Under the pieces are notes generated by a model. That model was given only the letters and a program-made list of their open reading frames with translations, did not search any database and was not told where the DNA came from. From contig NC_015589.1 of NCBI RefSeq assembly GCF_000215085.1, forward strand, positions 3,670,120 through 3,734,119: 64,000 bases of DNA, read 5' to 3'. Position 1 is the first letter of the stretch; each line of letters starts with the position of its first letter. Made by a program: the position numbers and the translations under genes. The DNA comes from Desulforamulus ruminis DSM 2154 (GTDB lineage Bacteria > Bacillota > Desulfotomaculia > Desulfotomaculales > Desulfotomaculaceae). Of this stretch, positions 9,153 through 18,340 are shown piece by piece.

Positions 9153-10007
9153 CTAATGCTTTTTATCTTCCAACGCTTTAAATCCTTCTCCCAGAACCTC
9201 ATGAACATCCGCCAGGATGATAAAGGCTCCCGGATCTTCCTTCCGGACAACCGCCTTTAACCGGGATACTTCGGTACGTCCCACCACCGCCAGAAGCACT
9301 TCTTGCTCCTGGCCGGTATAAGCCCCTCTGGCTTTCCAGGCAGTGGCGCCCCGGTCCAGTTCTTTAATGATAATATCACTAATAGCGTCTGCTTTTTTGG
9401 TAATAATCATAAAGGCTTTGGCTGAACTGACGCCTTCCAGTACCAGGTCAATAATCCAGGAAGTCAGGAAAATAGTAATCAGCGCGTACATAGCCAGTTC
9501 CGCCGACCGGAAAAAAATGCCGGCCCACACCACCACCGCAGCGTCAATTACAAATAATAATTGACCAATGTTAATTCCCATGTAACTTCTTAAAAGAGCT
9601 GCCAGAAGTTCGGTGCCGCCGGTGGTACCGTTAAACCGGAACACCAGGCCCAGCCCGATGCCGCAAAGCACCCCGCCATACAAGCAGGCCAGCAGCAGAT
9701 CATGGGTTAACAAAGGTACATAAGGGGCTAATAAATCCACAAACACGGACAGGGCAATGGTGCCAAAGACGGAACTGACGGTATAACGCCAGCCCAGACG
9801 CAGGGCGGACCAAAGGAAAATGGGTGCGTTCAGAACCAGCATCACAACCCCCACCGGCAGGTGAGCGCTGTGGTAAAGGATGGTGGCAATACCGCTTACC
9901 CCGCCGGCGGCAATTTTGGCCGGCACAAGAAAAGCATCCAGTCCAATCGCGGTAATAAGAGCCCCCAGAGTGACTCCCAGATAATCTTTGATCCAGTGTT
10001 TGGACAT
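9153..10007 (-). CDS. YitT family membrane protein
   Basis: A 284-residue protein with five or six hydrophobic segments (DUF161-type repeats, '[20 protein letters not shown]') and a C-terminal cytosolic DUF2179 domain ('[20 protein letters not shown]'). YitT proteins are widespread in Firmicutes and have no firmly established role. The ribosome site and ATG are clear. It lies between prfB and the transketolase genes. Confidence 0.88.
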   Translation of the reverse strand: MSKHWIKDYLGVTLGALITAIGLDAFLVPAKIAAGGVSGIATILYHSAHLPVGVVMLVLNAPIFLWSALRLGWRYTVSSVFGTIALSVFVDLLAPYVPLLTHDLLLACLYGGVLCGIGLGLVFRFNGTTGGTELLAALLRSYMGINIGQLLFVIDAAVVVWAGIFFRSAELAMYALITIFLTSWIIDLVLEGVSSAKAFMIITKKADAISDIIIKELDRGATAWKARGAYTGQEQEVLLAVVGRTEVSRLKAVVRKEDPGAFIILADVHEVLGEGFKALEDKKH

Positions 10008-10106
10008 CGGTTCAACCTCTCACATTGGTTTGCTTGCCGGGTTTATCATACCCGATTCCTTATCAGCCTATTTAGCTTTCTCTTTATACGTGCCAAATCC
10101 TTCTTT

Positions 10107-10166
10107 GCTAAGGGGCATTTCTTTAGGGTGCTATCAGCCAGGCCCATAAGGAATGCCCTTCAGCCA
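10107..10166. repeat. dispersed intergenic repeat, copy 2 (hairpin)
   Basis: Arms GCTAAGGGGCATTTCTTTAG (from about 10107) and the complement of a stretch ending at 10166 (AAGGAATGCCCTTCAGCC) pair over about 20 bases. The core GGGCATTYCTTWRGGG matches the other copies. It lies in the gap between prfB and the YitT gene and could act as a terminator. Confidence 0.55.
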
Positions 10167-10187
10167 AAAAGGAATCCAAGGCGAACC

Positions 10188-11295
10188 TTAGATTCCTCCG
10201 CTGGCCTTTTGTTTAAGATAGGCGGCAATAAAGGGATCAATTTCTCCGTCCATCACCCCGTGGACATTGCCCACTTCCACCCCGGTGCGGTGATCCTTCA
10301 CCAGATTGTAAGGGTGGAATACATAGGACCGGATCTGGCTGCCCCAGGCGATGTCCTTCTGGTCCCCTCGCAGGGCTGCCAGTTCTTCTTCCTTTTTGCG
10401 CAGCTCCAGGTCAATGAGCTTTGCCTTGAGCAGTTTCATGGCCGCCATACGGTTGTAAGTCTGGGACCGTTCATTTTGACAGGCCACCACCAGCCCGGTG
10501 GGAAGGTGGGTGATGCGCACCGCCGAGTCTGTTTTATTCACATGCTGACCCCCGGCCCCACCGGAACGATAAGTGTCAATTTTCAAATCTTCCGGACGGA
10601 TGTTAACCTCCAGTTCATCCTCCACCACCGGCAGCACATCCACCGAAGCAAAGGAGGTGTGCCTCCTCCCGGCCGCATCAAAGGGGGAGATACGCACCAG
10701 CCTGTGCACTCCCTTTTCGGAGCGGAGATAACCGTAGGCATTGGGCCCGGTCACTTGAAAGGTAACGCTTTTGACCCCGGCTTCGTCTCCAGGCAACAGG
10801 TCCAGGATTTCCACTTTGTACTGGTGATTCTCGGCATAACGGGTAAACATGCGCAACAGCATCTGCACCCAATCCTGGGATTCGGTGCCTCCGGCCCCGG
10901 CATGGAGGGACAAAATGGCGCTCCCCCGGTCATATTCACCGGACAAAAGTACTTCCAGTTCCAAGTCTCCAACTTTTTTGGTGAGAGCCTCAAATCCGGT
11001 CACCAATTCCTCTTCCAGCAGGGGATCTTCCTCTTCGGCGCAGAGTTCCAGGATGACTTCAAGGTCCTGACTGGCCTCTTCCAATTCCGTATAGGCCGAC
11101 ACTTTATCTTTCAGGTTGGCCAGTTTCTGAGTGATCCTCTGACTTTCCTCCGGACGATCCCAGAAACCCTCCTGCATCATACCCCGTTCCAGTTTCTCTA
11201 TTTCCAGCCGGCTTCCGGCAATGTCAAAGGGAAACCCTCAAATCTTGGATGCGCTTCCCCAGTTGTTCCAGGTCGCGCCTTATTTCGGCCTGCAC
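10188..11295 (-). CDS. prfB: peptide chain release factor 2, with +1 programmed frameshift
   Basis: RF2 releases peptides at UGA and UAA. The main frame (10188-11225) carries the release core, with 'GGAGGQHVNKTDSAVRI' including the GGQ loop, and 'SPFDAAGRRHTSFASV'. The first 23 codons are in another frame, starting at GTG 11295 (AAAGGAAGG upstream) and running to an in-frame UGA at 11226-11224. The slippery site is CTT-TGA-C, with a GAGGG Shine-Dalgarno-like element just upstream, as in known prfB genes. Shifting by +1 at CTT joins 'IQDLRVSL' to 'DIAGSRLEIEKLE', giving a 368-residue protein. The shift lets RF2 control its own level. It starts just after secA ends. Confidence 0.95.
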
Positions 11296-11318
11296 CGAAT
11301 CATCACCCTTCCTTTGCT

Positions 11319-13943
11319 TTAGTTGCCGCCCTGGCCGCAGCATTTTTTATACTTTTTGCCGCTGCCGCAGGGGCAAGGATCGTTCCTGCCAATTTGCTGT
11401 TCTTTGCGGACCGGCTGGCGGGGGCCTTCATCACCGGAACGGTTTTCCACTACCACCCGCTGGGCCTTGGGCTGAGCCGGTACCAGATTCACCCGGAAAA
11501 TATAGCGGACCACATCTTCCTGAATGCTGGCAATCATATTGTTAAACATTTCGTAGGCTTCAAATTTGTATTCAATGACCGGGTCCTTCTGTCCGTAAGC
11601 CCGGAGGCCAATGCCTTCCCGCAGTTGGTCCATAGCATCCAAGTGATCCATCCACTTTTCATCCACCAGACGCAGCAGTACCATCCGTTCAATCTCCCGC
11701 AGGGTTTCGGCGCCCAGTTCTTCCTCACGGCTTTGGTACAAAGCCATGGCCTTTTCGGTTAATTCTTCCTTGAGGGCCTCCCGTCCGAGGCCTTCAATAT
11801 CCTCAACCTTTAGGGAATGGTTGGGTAGATAGAGTTGGGCGGCATAATCCAGCAGGCCTGCCAGATCCCACTCTTCCTGGTGCACCCCTTCGGGAATATA
11901 GGATTCCACCGATTGTTCCACCACTTTGGCGATGGTTTCCCGGATGTTCTCCGCCATGTTTTCCCCGGTCAACACCTGGCGGCGCTGGGCGTAAATCAAT
12001 TCCCGCTGCTGGTTCATGACATCGTCGTAGTTCAGCACATGCTTACGAATATCAAAGTTCCGGTTTTCTACCCGCTTCTGGGCCGATTCGATGGATTTGC
12101 TGATGAGGCCATGTTCAATGGGCATATCGTCTTCCATTCCCAGACGCTCCATTAAACCGGCAATATTGTCGGAACCAAAAAGCCGCATCAGATCATCTTC
12201 CAGGGAAATATAGAACTGGCTGGAGCCCGGGTCCCCCTGCCGGCCCGCCCGGCCCCGAAGCTGGTTGTCAATGCGCCGGCTTTCATGCCGCTCGGTACCG
12301 ATGATGTGCAGCCCGCCCACTTCCAATACCCGTTGGCGTTCCTGCTCATATTGCTCTTTGTATTTAGCCACCAAAATTTCGTATTCTTCCTTGGCGGTTT
12401 CTTCACTCAGTCCCTTTTTACGCAGCTCAGCCAGGGCTAGGGCTTCGGGATTGCCGCCCAACAGGATATCGGTACCGCGGCCGGCCATGTTGGTAGCAAT
12501 GGTTACCGCATTTAACCGCCCGGCCTGGGCAATAATTTCCGCTTCTTTGTCGTGGAACTTGGCATTTAGGACCTGGTGGGGCACGCCTCTTTTTTTCAGC
12601 CGCTGGCTGAGCATTTCGGACTTCTCAATGGAAATGGTGCCCACCAGCACCGGCTGTCCGGTGGCATGGCGCTTGGCCACATCTTCCACCACCGCCCGGA
12701 ACTTGCCGTCCTCGGTTTTATAAACCACATCGGACATGTCGTTGCGGATCATAGACTGGTTGGTAGGAATGACCACCACGTCTAATCCGTAAATTTTACG
12801 AAATTCCTCTTCCTCGGTCAGGGCGGTACCGGTCATGCCGGCCAGTTTTTTATACATACGGAAATAGTTCTGGAAGGTGATGGTGGCCAGAGTCTGGGAC
12901 TCCCGCTCAATTTTGACACCTTCCTTGGCCTCAATGGCTTGGTGCAGCCCGTCGCTGTAGCGGCGGCCAAACATCAGGCGGCCGGTAAACTCATCCACAA
13001 TAACCACTTCGCCGTCTTTCACCACATAATCCCGGTCCCGCTTCATCAGGGCATGGGCCTTCAGGGCCTGGTTCAGGTGGTGGGTCAGTTCCATGTTCAC
13101 ATCGTCGTAAAGATTGGTGACGGCCAGGAATTTCTCCACCCTGCTTACCCCGTCTTCGGTGAGCAGGGCTGTGTGAGCCTTTTCGTCCACAGTATAATCT
13201 TCATCTTTAACCAGTTTGGGCACGATGGCCGCCATGGTATAGTAAAGGTCTGTGGGCTTGTCGGCCACCCCGGAAATGATCAGCGGTGTCCGCGCTTCGT
13301 CAATTAAGATGCTGTCCACTTCATCCACAATGGAATAATTCAGCACCCGCTGCACCAGTTGTTCCGGGTGAAGGGCCATGTTATCCCGCAGATAGTCAAA
13401 GCCAAACTCGTTATTGGTGCCATAGGTAATGTCGGCCGCATAGGCCTGCCGTCTTTGCTCCGCATCCAGGCCGTGGACAATAAGCCCCACGGACAGCCCC
13501 AGGAAGCGGTACAACTGTCCCATCCATTCGCTGTCCCGGGTGGCCAGGTAATCGTTCACGGTAATCACGTGAACACCCTGGCCGGTAAGGGCATTGAGAT
13601 AAACCGGCAGGGTTGCCACCAAGGTTTTTCCTTCACCGGTTTTCATTTCGGCAATACGCCCCTGGTGCAGGACCATGCCCCCGATTAATTGAACATCAAA
13701 GTGACGCATGCCCAGCACCCGTTTGGAAGCCTCCCGCACCACCGCAAAGGCCTGGGGCAGGATGTCGTCCAGAGTCCGGCCCTGTTCCAGCAAATTCTTA
13801 AATTCACCGGTTTTACCCCGCAGTTCTTCATCGGTAAGTTTGGCCATTTCCGCTTCCATGCCGTTAATATCTTCTACCACCCGCTGCAGGCGCTTTATCT
13901 CACGAGCATTGTCATCAAACAGATTCTTAATAAATTTTAACAC
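11319..13943 (-). CDS. secA: preprotein translocase ATPase SecA
   Basis: An 874-residue SecA motor that drives Sec-dependent export. It has '[20 protein letters not shown]' (Walker A), the '[19 protein letters not shown]' DEAD-type box, '[16 protein letters not shown]', and '[19 protein letters not shown]'. The C-terminal SEC-C zinc site '[16 protein letters not shown]' is intact. The start codon is GTG. A SigA-type promoter lies about 60 bases upstream. Export load in this window is high (many signal peptides further on), but the gene is a housekeeping one. Confidence 0.98.
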   Translation of the reverse strand: MLKFIKNLFDDNAREIKRLQRVVEDINGMEAEMAKLTDEELRGKTGEFKNLLEQGRTLDDILPQAFAVVREASKRVLGMRHFDVQLIGGMVLHQGRIAEMKTGEGKTLVATLPVYLNALTGQGVHVITVNDYLATRDSEWMGQLYRFLGLSVGLIVHGLDAEQRRQAYAADITYGTNNEFGFDYLRDNMALHPEQLVQRVLNYSIVDEVDSILIDEARTPLIISGVADKPTDLYYTMAAIVPKLVKDEDYTVDEKAHTALLTEDGVSRVEKFLAVTNLYDDVNMELTHHLNQALKAHALMKRDRDYVVKDGEVVIVDEFTGRLMFGRRYSDGLHQAIEAKEGVKIERESQTLATITFQNYFRMYKKLAGMTGTALTEEEEFRKIYGLDVVVIPTNQSMIRNDMSDVVYKTEDGKFRAVVEDVAKRHATGQPVLVGTISIEKSEMLSQRLKKRGVPHQVLNAKFHDKEAEIIAQAGRLNAVTIATNMAGRGTDILLGGNPEALALAELRKKGLSEETAKEEYEILVAKYKEQYEQERQRVLEVGGLHIIGTERHESRRIDNQLRGRAGRQGDPGSSQFYISLEDDLMRLFGSDNIAGLMERLGMEDDMPIEHGLISKSIESAQKRVENRNFDIRKHVLNYDDVMNQQRELIYAQRRQVLTGENMAENIRETIAKVVEQSVESYIPEGVHQEEWDLAGLLDYAAQLYLPNHSLKVEDIEGLGREALKEELTEKAMALYQSREEELGAETLREIERMVLLRLVDEKWMDHLDAMDQLREGIGLRAYGQKDPVIEYKFEAYEMFNNMIASIQEDVVRYIFRVNLVPAQPKAQRVVVENRSGDEGPRQPVRKEQQIGRNDPCPCGSGKKYKKCCGQGGN

Positions 13944-14004
13944 GTACTAACCACCTTTCAGGTCATGCCAACCGGCCGCCGCCAGTTCTATAAACATATC
14001 CAAT

Positions 14005-14033
14005 ATATCATTTTATCACCGGGATTCAGTCAA
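14005..14033 (-). promoter_or_regulatory. SigA-type promoter for secA
   Basis: On the minus strand, TTGACT (14033-14028) and TGATAT (14010-14005) are separated by 17 bases, about 60 bases upstream of the secA GTG. Confidence 0.55.
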
Positions 14034-14107
14034 GGCAAGAAAGGTCAATCTTAGAAGATATTCGTCTGTGGGGAGGATGATTCCTTCTTTGGGAGGAGAA
14101 TTAACAG

Positions 14108-14137
14108 GAAAGGGTGCGCCTGATGACGCACCCTTTC
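14108..14137. terminator. terminator between hpf and secA
   Basis: A GGGTGCG / CGCACCC stem with short A and T tracts on either side lies just past the hpf stop codon. Confidence 0.65.
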
Positions 14138-14149
14138 TTTTAGCAAAAT

Positions 14150-14671
14150 TTATTCAAATTCCGGTTCAATAAGACCGTAGTTTCCGTCTTTTCGCTTGTA
14201 TACCACATTCACCTGCTCGGTCTCTGCATTGGAGAAGACAAAGAAATCATGGCCCAGCAGGTTCATCTGCATGACGGCTTCATCCAGCGGCATGGGTTTA
14301 ATGGCAAAGCGTTTGGTTCTAAGTACCTTCGGTTCTTCCGCGTCGGATTTATCTTCAGCGGAAAACTCCATTTGACTCCGCCCGTTGCGGCGGTTCAACT
14401 TCCCTTTATAGCGGCTGATCTGTCTTTCAATCTTTTCTACCACCAGATCCACCGAGGAATACATGTCGTCGGTGGCTTCCTCGCCCCTTAACAGCATGCC
14501 GTTTACCGGGATGGTTACTTCAATTTTTTGCGAGTCGCCTTCAACCACCAGCGTCGCCATGGCTTCCCCCATATTATCCAGGAACCGGTCTAATTTGCCT
14601 AAACGTTTTTCAACGTAGTCCCGTAAGGCAGGGGTCACTTCGATGTTCTTACCGCGAACTTGCACTTTCAC
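14150..14671 (-). CDS. hpf: ribosome hibernation promoting factor, long form
   Basis: About 173 residues: an N-terminal ribosome-binding HPF/RaiA domain ('RGKNIEVTPALRDYVEKRL', about residues 1-100), an acidic/basic linker, and the C-terminal dimerisation domain ('DEAVMQMNLLGHDFFVFSN'). Long HPF dimerises 70S ribosomes into inactive 100S particles in stationary phase. There are three nearby in-frame GTG codons; the one at 14671 has AAAGGAG eight bases upstream and gives the family N-terminus MKVQVRGKN. A SigH-like promoter lies upstream, which agrees with stationary-phase control of B. subtilis hpf (yvyD). Confidence 0.93.
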   Translation of the reverse strand: MKVQVRGKNIEVTPALRDYVEKRLGKLDRFLDNMGEAMATLVVEGDSQKIEVTIPVNGMLLRGEEATDDMYSSVDLVVEKIERQISRYKGKLNRRNGRSQMEFSAEDKSDAEEPKVLRTKRFAIKPMPLDEAVMQMNLLGHDFFVFSNAETEQVNVVYKRKDGNYGLIEPEFE

Positions 14672-14721
14672 ATGCACCACTCCTTTCGCGTGTTAGGAAA
14701 TAACTGCCTGTGTGTCCTAGT

Positions 14722-14746
14722 ATTCCCGAAATACTGTTAAAATCCT
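14722..14746 (-). promoter_or_regulatory. SigH-like promoter for hpf
   Basis: On the minus strand, AGGATTT (complement of 14740-14746) and GGAAT (complement of 14722-14726) are 13 bases apart. This fits the SigH pattern (AGGAWWT near -35, RGAAT near -10). It lies about 50 bases before the hpf start. B. subtilis yvyD is known to use SigH and SigB. Confidence 0.5.
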
Positions 14747-14758
14747 GCATTTTCCTAA

Positions 14759-14793
14759 CAAAATTTTAAAACCCCGGTCCATAAGACCAGGGC
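14759..14793 (-). terminator. terminator after the cold-shock gene
   Basis: On the minus strand, CCCTGGTC and GGACCGGGG pair over a TTAT loop and are followed by TTTTAAAATTTT. It is just past the cold-shock stop codon. Confidence 0.75.
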
Positions 14794-14813
14794 TTGTGGT
14801 TTGATCAATATAA

Positions 14814-15011
14814 TTAACGTTTTACAACGTTAGCAGCCTGAGGACCACGGGCACCTTCAACGATGTCGAATTCAACTTCCTGACCTTCCGCCAGGCTTTT
14901 GAAACCTTCTTCCTGAATGGCAGAGAAGTGAACGAAAACATCGCCGCCTTCTTCTCTTTCAATAAAACCATAACCCTTTTCTGCATTGAACCACTTAACC
15001 TTGCCGAGCAT
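14814..15011 (-). CDS. cold-shock domain protein (CspA family)
   Basis: A 65-residue single cold-shock domain with RNP1 'KGYGFIE' and RNP2 'VFVHFS' motifs. It binds single-stranded RNA and DNA and acts as an RNA chaperone. The gene stands alone with its own strong promoter and terminator. The promoter-to-ATG distance gives a leader of roughly 50 bases, short for a thermosensing cspA leader. Confidence 0.96.
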   Translation of the reverse strand: MLGKVKWFNAEKGYGFIEREEGGDVFVHFSAIQEEGFKSLAEGQEVEFDIVEGARGPQAANVVKR

Positions 15012-15069
15012 CTACATTCCTCACTTTCAAAATACTTTCCCAGAGTCCATAAGAACTCACAGTGCTGTT

Positions 15070-15098
15070 ATATTAACACTCGGATTCTTTTCTGTCAA
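15070..15098 (-). promoter_or_regulatory. near-consensus SigA promoter for the cold-shock gene
   Basis: On the minus strand, TTGACA (15098-15093) and TAATAT (15075-15070) are separated by exactly 17 bases, about 60 bases from the ATG. Confidence 0.8.
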
Positions 15099-15163
15099 GT
15101 GTTTCCTGATTCGGAAGGGCAACAATGTCTTGTCGAAAAATTCCTTGTTGAAAGCCGTTTTCC

Positions 15164-15224
15164 TGTGGACAATGTGGATAAGTCTGTTAATAACCCATCA
15201 AATCAGGGATTTCACTGTGGACAT
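15164..15224 (-). promoter_or_regulatory. cluster of DnaA-box-like sites
   Basis: On the minus strand, the perfect DnaA box TTATCCACA (15181-15173) abuts TTGTCCACA (15172-15164), and a third site ATGTCCACA lies at 15224-15216, all in the same direction. AT-rich DNA follows to about 15360. This is upstream of the cold-shock promoter. No dnaA or dnaN gene is near. Confidence 0.45.
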
Positions 15225-15635
15225 CAAGGGTTTGGGATGGTATTTTTTGTCACTTGCTTGGAACAATTGGCATATTTTTTGTAAAAGATTTGGATTTCCA
15301 GTATTTTCCAAATATATTATGCAGCGATTATTTTGTTCAATCTTGTTATGAAAATTAAAACCCCAAGAAAAGCTTGGCGGCTGTTGTAGAACAGGCGCCA
15401 TCCTTTGGCGGATGAATTTATTTTACCATGATCTTCCCCTTTTCTCTGTCGTAATCCGGCAATTCTATAAAAAAGAAGTGTCGCAACAAGACTCTAAGGC
15501 TTCAAAGAACCGGCAGATAACACAAGGAACAACCGCTAATAGGAATAGAACGCGGATTTTACGGATGAAGAGGCTGCGCATTAGAACCTCTCTGGTTCTT
15601 TTTGCAGCAGTCCCTTCATTTGCCGGTACCTAAGG
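15225..15635. other. non-coding gap between the cold-shock and PAS-GGDEF genes
   Basis: No credible gene is seen. It holds a minus-strand hairpin with a T-rich tail (CCAAG/CTTGG, about 15345-15376), a second hairpin at 15375-15398, and a plus-strand terminator-like hairpin AGAACC/GGTTCT followed by TTTTT at about 15588-15605. The last one would suit a short plus-strand RNA, but no strong promoter was found. Confidence 0.4.
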
Positions 15636-16538
15636 CTAACCCATGCTTACCCGATCACCGCCGGTTTTTTGGCTCTGCCGCATCAAAGCGTCTGCCCTTT
15701 GCATCAGCGTTTCCTCCGTATCCTCCGCTTCCGCCAGGGTAACCCCGCTGGATGCGGTAACCCCGATGATCTGATTTCCCCGGCTAAAACCGGAGTACTT
15801 AATCAGTAACCGCAACCGGTTGGTAACGATTTCAACTTTTTCCTCTGTAATATTGGACATGATTAGGAGAAAGGTATCTTGATCCCACCGGCCAACCACA
15901 TCAAAGGATCGTGAACCGTATAATAAGGTTTTCGCTACCATTTGGATGACTTCATCCCTTACATCGTCACCATGAATCCCCGAGACGGTATCCAATTGAT
16001 CAATATTCATCAGGGCTACTGCCAAGGAATGGTCGTTATCCTGTAGTTCCCGGAGGTGGGTTGCCAGGTAGATCTCCAGGAAATGCCGGTTGGCCACTCC
16101 GGTCAGCGGATCGGTGTAGATAGCCCCCTTGAGCTCATCAATCCGCTCCAGAGCTAAAATTTTCGAGGTATTGTCGCTAAAAATCTCCACTGCACCGATT
16201 ATCTTGCCTTCCTTGATCAGCGGAGCCACCCGGACGCATACAGGCAACCGATGCCCTTCTTTGTGGTGGAGATAAACTTCCGCTTCATGCACTCTATTCT
16301 CTGAAAGGGCTATCATTAAAGGGCACCGACCGACACATAGATTGGTCCCCTGTTGATCCATATGCATCAGTATATTGTCGGAACAGCACCGGCCCAAAAC
16401 CTCGCCGGCTTGGTAGCCTGTAAGCCTTTCCGCACCTTTATTCCAGTAAGTGATCTTTCTTGCCAAATCCACAAAATAGACGCCGTCATATAAATTATCC
16501 AGTATCTCTCTATAAAAATTATTATCGCTCACCAACAA
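15636..16538 (-). CDS. PAS domain protein with degenerate GGDEF domain
   Basis: A 300-residue cytosolic protein. A PAS domain (about 8-130, 'LYDGVYFVDLARKITYWN', 'GAERLTGYQAGEVLG') precedes a GGDEF domain that keeps 'TDPLTGVANRHFLE'. The active-site loop reads GRWDQDTF where GRYGGDEF is expected, and the metal Asp of the DIDHFK motif is Asn ('NIDQLD'). It therefore should not make cyclic di-GMP; it may sense a ligand through PAS and signal by binding. The start is TTG after a GGGGGG site. It sits alone. Confidence 0.85.
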   Translation of the reverse strand: MLVSDNNFYREILDNLYDGVYFVDLARKITYWNKGAERLTGYQAGEVLGRCCSDNILMHMDQQGTNLCVGRCPLMIALSENRVHEAEVYLHHKEGHRLPVCVRVAPLIKEGKIIGAVEIFSDNTSKILALERIDELKGAIYTDPLTGVANRHFLEIYLATHLRELQDNDHSLAVALMNIDQLDTVSGIHGDDVRDEVIQMVAKTLLYGSRSFDVVGRWDQDTFLLIMSNITEEKVEIVTNRLRLLIKYSGFSRGNQIIGVTASSGVTLAEAEDTEETLMQRADALMRQSQKTGGDRVSMG

Positions 16539-16630
16539 GATCCCCCCTTTTTAGTGCCTCTTACTTAATTATGGAAATATATGCATTTTGGTTCCAATAA
16601 GGCAATGGGTAAAAGGATAAATCTGTGTGG

Positions 16631-17362
16631 TTATTTTTTTCTTGCCGCCGCTTTTCCTGCATTGGCGGCGGTTAAGACCAGTACATCGGCCGCTCCCTGT
16701 TCCAATAATAGGTAAGTTAAAACGGAGGCTGTACTGCCGCTGGTGAAAACATCATCCACCAGAAGCAGGGTTTTGCCGGCGATCTCCCCGGGGGCAATTA
16801 CTTTAAAGGCCCCCTGCAGGTTCTTTCTTCTCTGCTCTCCCGTCAGGCCGGTTTGGGGCGGTGTATCCACGGATTTAACCAAGGTCCGGGGCAATAGGGG
16901 CAGGTTTAGACCCCGGGCAATTTCTTGGGCCAGCAATTCTGCCTGATTGAACCCTCTCTGTTTTAAGCGCCCCGGGGAAATAGGTACCGGAAGTACGGCC
17001 TGCGCCTTTAAAAATTCATGGTGCCGGCAGGTGACCTGAAGCATTGGCTCCGCCAATACCGGGGCCAGGCTCTTTATGCCCCGGTATTTGAAACAACGGA
17101 TAGCCTCCCGGAGTCCTCCTTCATAAGGCCCCGCTGCTCTGGCCAGCTCAAAGGGAGGCCGGGTATGGCTGCAGTTGAGGCAGACTGCAGCATTTTTGCT
17201 TACCGGGGTGCCGCAGAGGGAACATCGGGGTTTAGCGGCCCAATCTGCCAACTTATTCAAGCAGTGACGACAAATTGCCTTGCTGCTTCGCCCCCCGCAA
17301 AATCGGCAGCCGGCCCTGCCGGGAAAGAGCAGGTTCAGCAAAGCTTCCACCCATGAATGCAT
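16631..17362 (-). CDS. comF: ComF family phosphoribosyltransferase-like protein
   Basis: About 243 residues. N-terminal zinc-finger cysteines ('CRFCGG', 'CRHC', 'CSLCG', 'CLNC') precede a type I PRTase fold with the PRPP loop 'LLLVDDVFTSGSTASVL'. ComF is needed in DNA uptake in Bacillus and works with the ComFA helicase; many genomes keep it outside competence operons, as here. The start is set at ATG 17362, which has a strong AAAGGAGGA site; the frame is open for eleven codons upstream. Confidence 0.88.
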   Translation of the reverse strand: MHSWVEALLNLLFPGRAGCRFCGGRSSKAICRHCLNKLADWAAKPRCSLCGTPVSKNAAVCLNCSHTRPPFELARAAGPYEGGLREAIRCFKYRGIKSLAPVLAEPMLQVTCRHHEFLKAQAVLPVPISPGRLKQRGFNQAELLAQEIARGLNLPLLPRTLVKSVDTPPQTGLTGEQRRKNLQGAFKVIAPGEIAGKTLLLVDDVFTSGSTASVLTYLLLEQGAADVLVLTAANAGKAAARKK

Positions 17363-17429
17363 GCCGCAGTCCTCCTTTCGGCCCCATTTCGCCAAGCGCT
17401 TCCGGAATCCTGCTGTTATTTGCCTTATA

Positions 17430-17656
17430 CTGATTTTCTTTGGGATCTCGTTGTTAGCCTAACGGGTATTCCTTAAAGGTCCCGTCCTTCGTACCAATTG
17501 GCATTTCCTAAGGGTCTAGTCGTTGTATCCGGGCCTTCTCTCAGGTACTGTTTGACCCACAATAAATACATACACCGACGGGACCCCAAAGGAAACCCTT
17601 TAGGCTAAGGACAGGACTCTTAAGAATACTCATAAGGCTAGACCCCCAAGATCTGC
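17430..17656. repeat. dispersed intergenic repeat, copy 3 (inverted pair)
   Basis: Left arm 17456-17485 (AGCCTAACGGGTATTCC...) pairs with 17578-17606 over about 29 bases with few mismatches; about 90 bases separate them. Further half-units follow both arms ('GGGTCTAG' left, its relative right near 17637). The left part closely matches copy 1 at 8.2 kb. This fills the gap between comF and the DUF2922 gene, and no gene is seen in it. Confidence 0.65.
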
Positions 17657-17659
17657 CCC

Positions 17660-17692
17660 AAAGCAAAGGGGCGGAATCCCGCCCCTTTGTCT
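17660..17692 (-). terminator. terminator after the DUF1659-DUF2922 pair
   Basis: AAAGGGGCGG and CCCGCCCCTTT pair over an AAT loop right after the DUF2922 stop codon. Confidence 0.75.
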
Positions 17693-17911
17693 CTATACAA
17701 CATCCATTTCCGTTATATCCCGGTTGACAATCCGGGCTCCGGCTACGTTTATCAAACTGCCGCCGCTGCTGGTAAAGATGTCTTTGGCCACCACCTGGTC
17801 CATCACACCTCTTACCTCGGCTTCCTGCAAATCGGCCCGGGGATTGGCCACCCGGAGGGTTACTTTACCGCCTGCGGCGTTGGTAAAGATCATTTCCAGC
17901 GTTTTGCTCAT
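17693..17911 (-). CDS. DUF2922 family small protein
   Basis: A 72-residue protein typical of DUF2922: 'LEMIFTNAAGGKVTLRVANP' then 'EVRGVMDQVVAKDIFTSSGG'. These small Firmicute proteins have no known function. They are nearly always paired with a DUF1659 gene, as here (13-base gap). The ribosome site AAGGAGGAG is strong. Confidence 0.88.
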   Translation of the reverse strand: MSKTLEMIFTNAAGGKVTLRVANPRADLQEAEVRGVMDQVVAKDIFTSSGGSLINVAGARIVNRDITEMDVV

Positions 17912-17924
17912 CCTTTACTCCTCC

Positions 17925-18149
17925 TTACTCTGAAATTAATTCGCCGTCGTCCACACGGTACACGGCTGCCAGGGTATCCTCCTGCAGACTGTTAATGGCC
18001 TGGGACACGTCAAAGAGATCCTGGTCCGAAGCCGACGTTTTGATTCTGGAAAAGGTGCGGTTCACGTAGACCGCTTCTCCTTGGGCATTGACGCCGTTCC
18101 GGTACTTCATTTTCATACTGCAGGAATAGGGTTGTTTAACCACTGCCAT
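17925..18149 (-). CDS. DUF1659 family small protein
   Basis: A 74-residue protein with the DUF1659 pattern: 'NGVNAQGEAVYVNRTFSRIK', 'DQDLFDVSQAINSLQ'. Function unknown. It is the first gene of a two-gene unit with DUF2922 and has AAAAGGAGGAA before its ATG. The pair's wide conservation in spore-formers suggests a shared role that the sequence does not reveal. Confidence 0.88.
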   Translation of the reverse strand: MAVVKQPYSCSMKMKYRNGVNAQGEAVYVNRTFSRIKTSASDQDLFDVSQAINSLQEDTLAAVYRVDDGELISE

Positions 18150-18340
18150 AGGGTATTCCTCCTTTTTTCGGGCCGGCCCTTTTGTTTAGCGCTTGCGTTC
18201 ATTTTAACCCTTTCCCGGAAGAAAGAAAAAAACCTATTTGGCCGGGATCGGCATTAAAAAAGTGAATTTTAACCAAAAAACAACATCCTATTCAAGAAAA
18301 AAAGCCCACTTGACACAAGTAGGCGAATCTTTTTATGCAA

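Noticed and set aside
9861-11762. A long plus-strand open frame (about 630 codons) opposite prfB and secA
   Set aside because: It runs antisense to two highly conserved genes, has no ribosome site and no recognisable motif. Codon bias of GC-rich genes easily keeps antisense frames open.
14700-15011. A long cold-shock thermosensor leader
   Set aside because: The strong promoter is only about 60 bases from the ATG, too close for the long structured leader known from cspA of E. coli.
15164-15360. A chromosomal replication origin
   Set aside because: DnaA boxes and AT-rich DNA are present, but there is no dnaA, dnaN or rpmH nearby and only two or three boxes.
15412-15633. A 73-codon plus-strand gene
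   Set aside because: No ribosome site, unusual composition and it overlaps hairpin-rich DNA; no family resemblance.
17430-17656. A CRISPR array
   Set aside because: The repeated units are inverted and degenerate, without regular spacers, and no cas genes are present.
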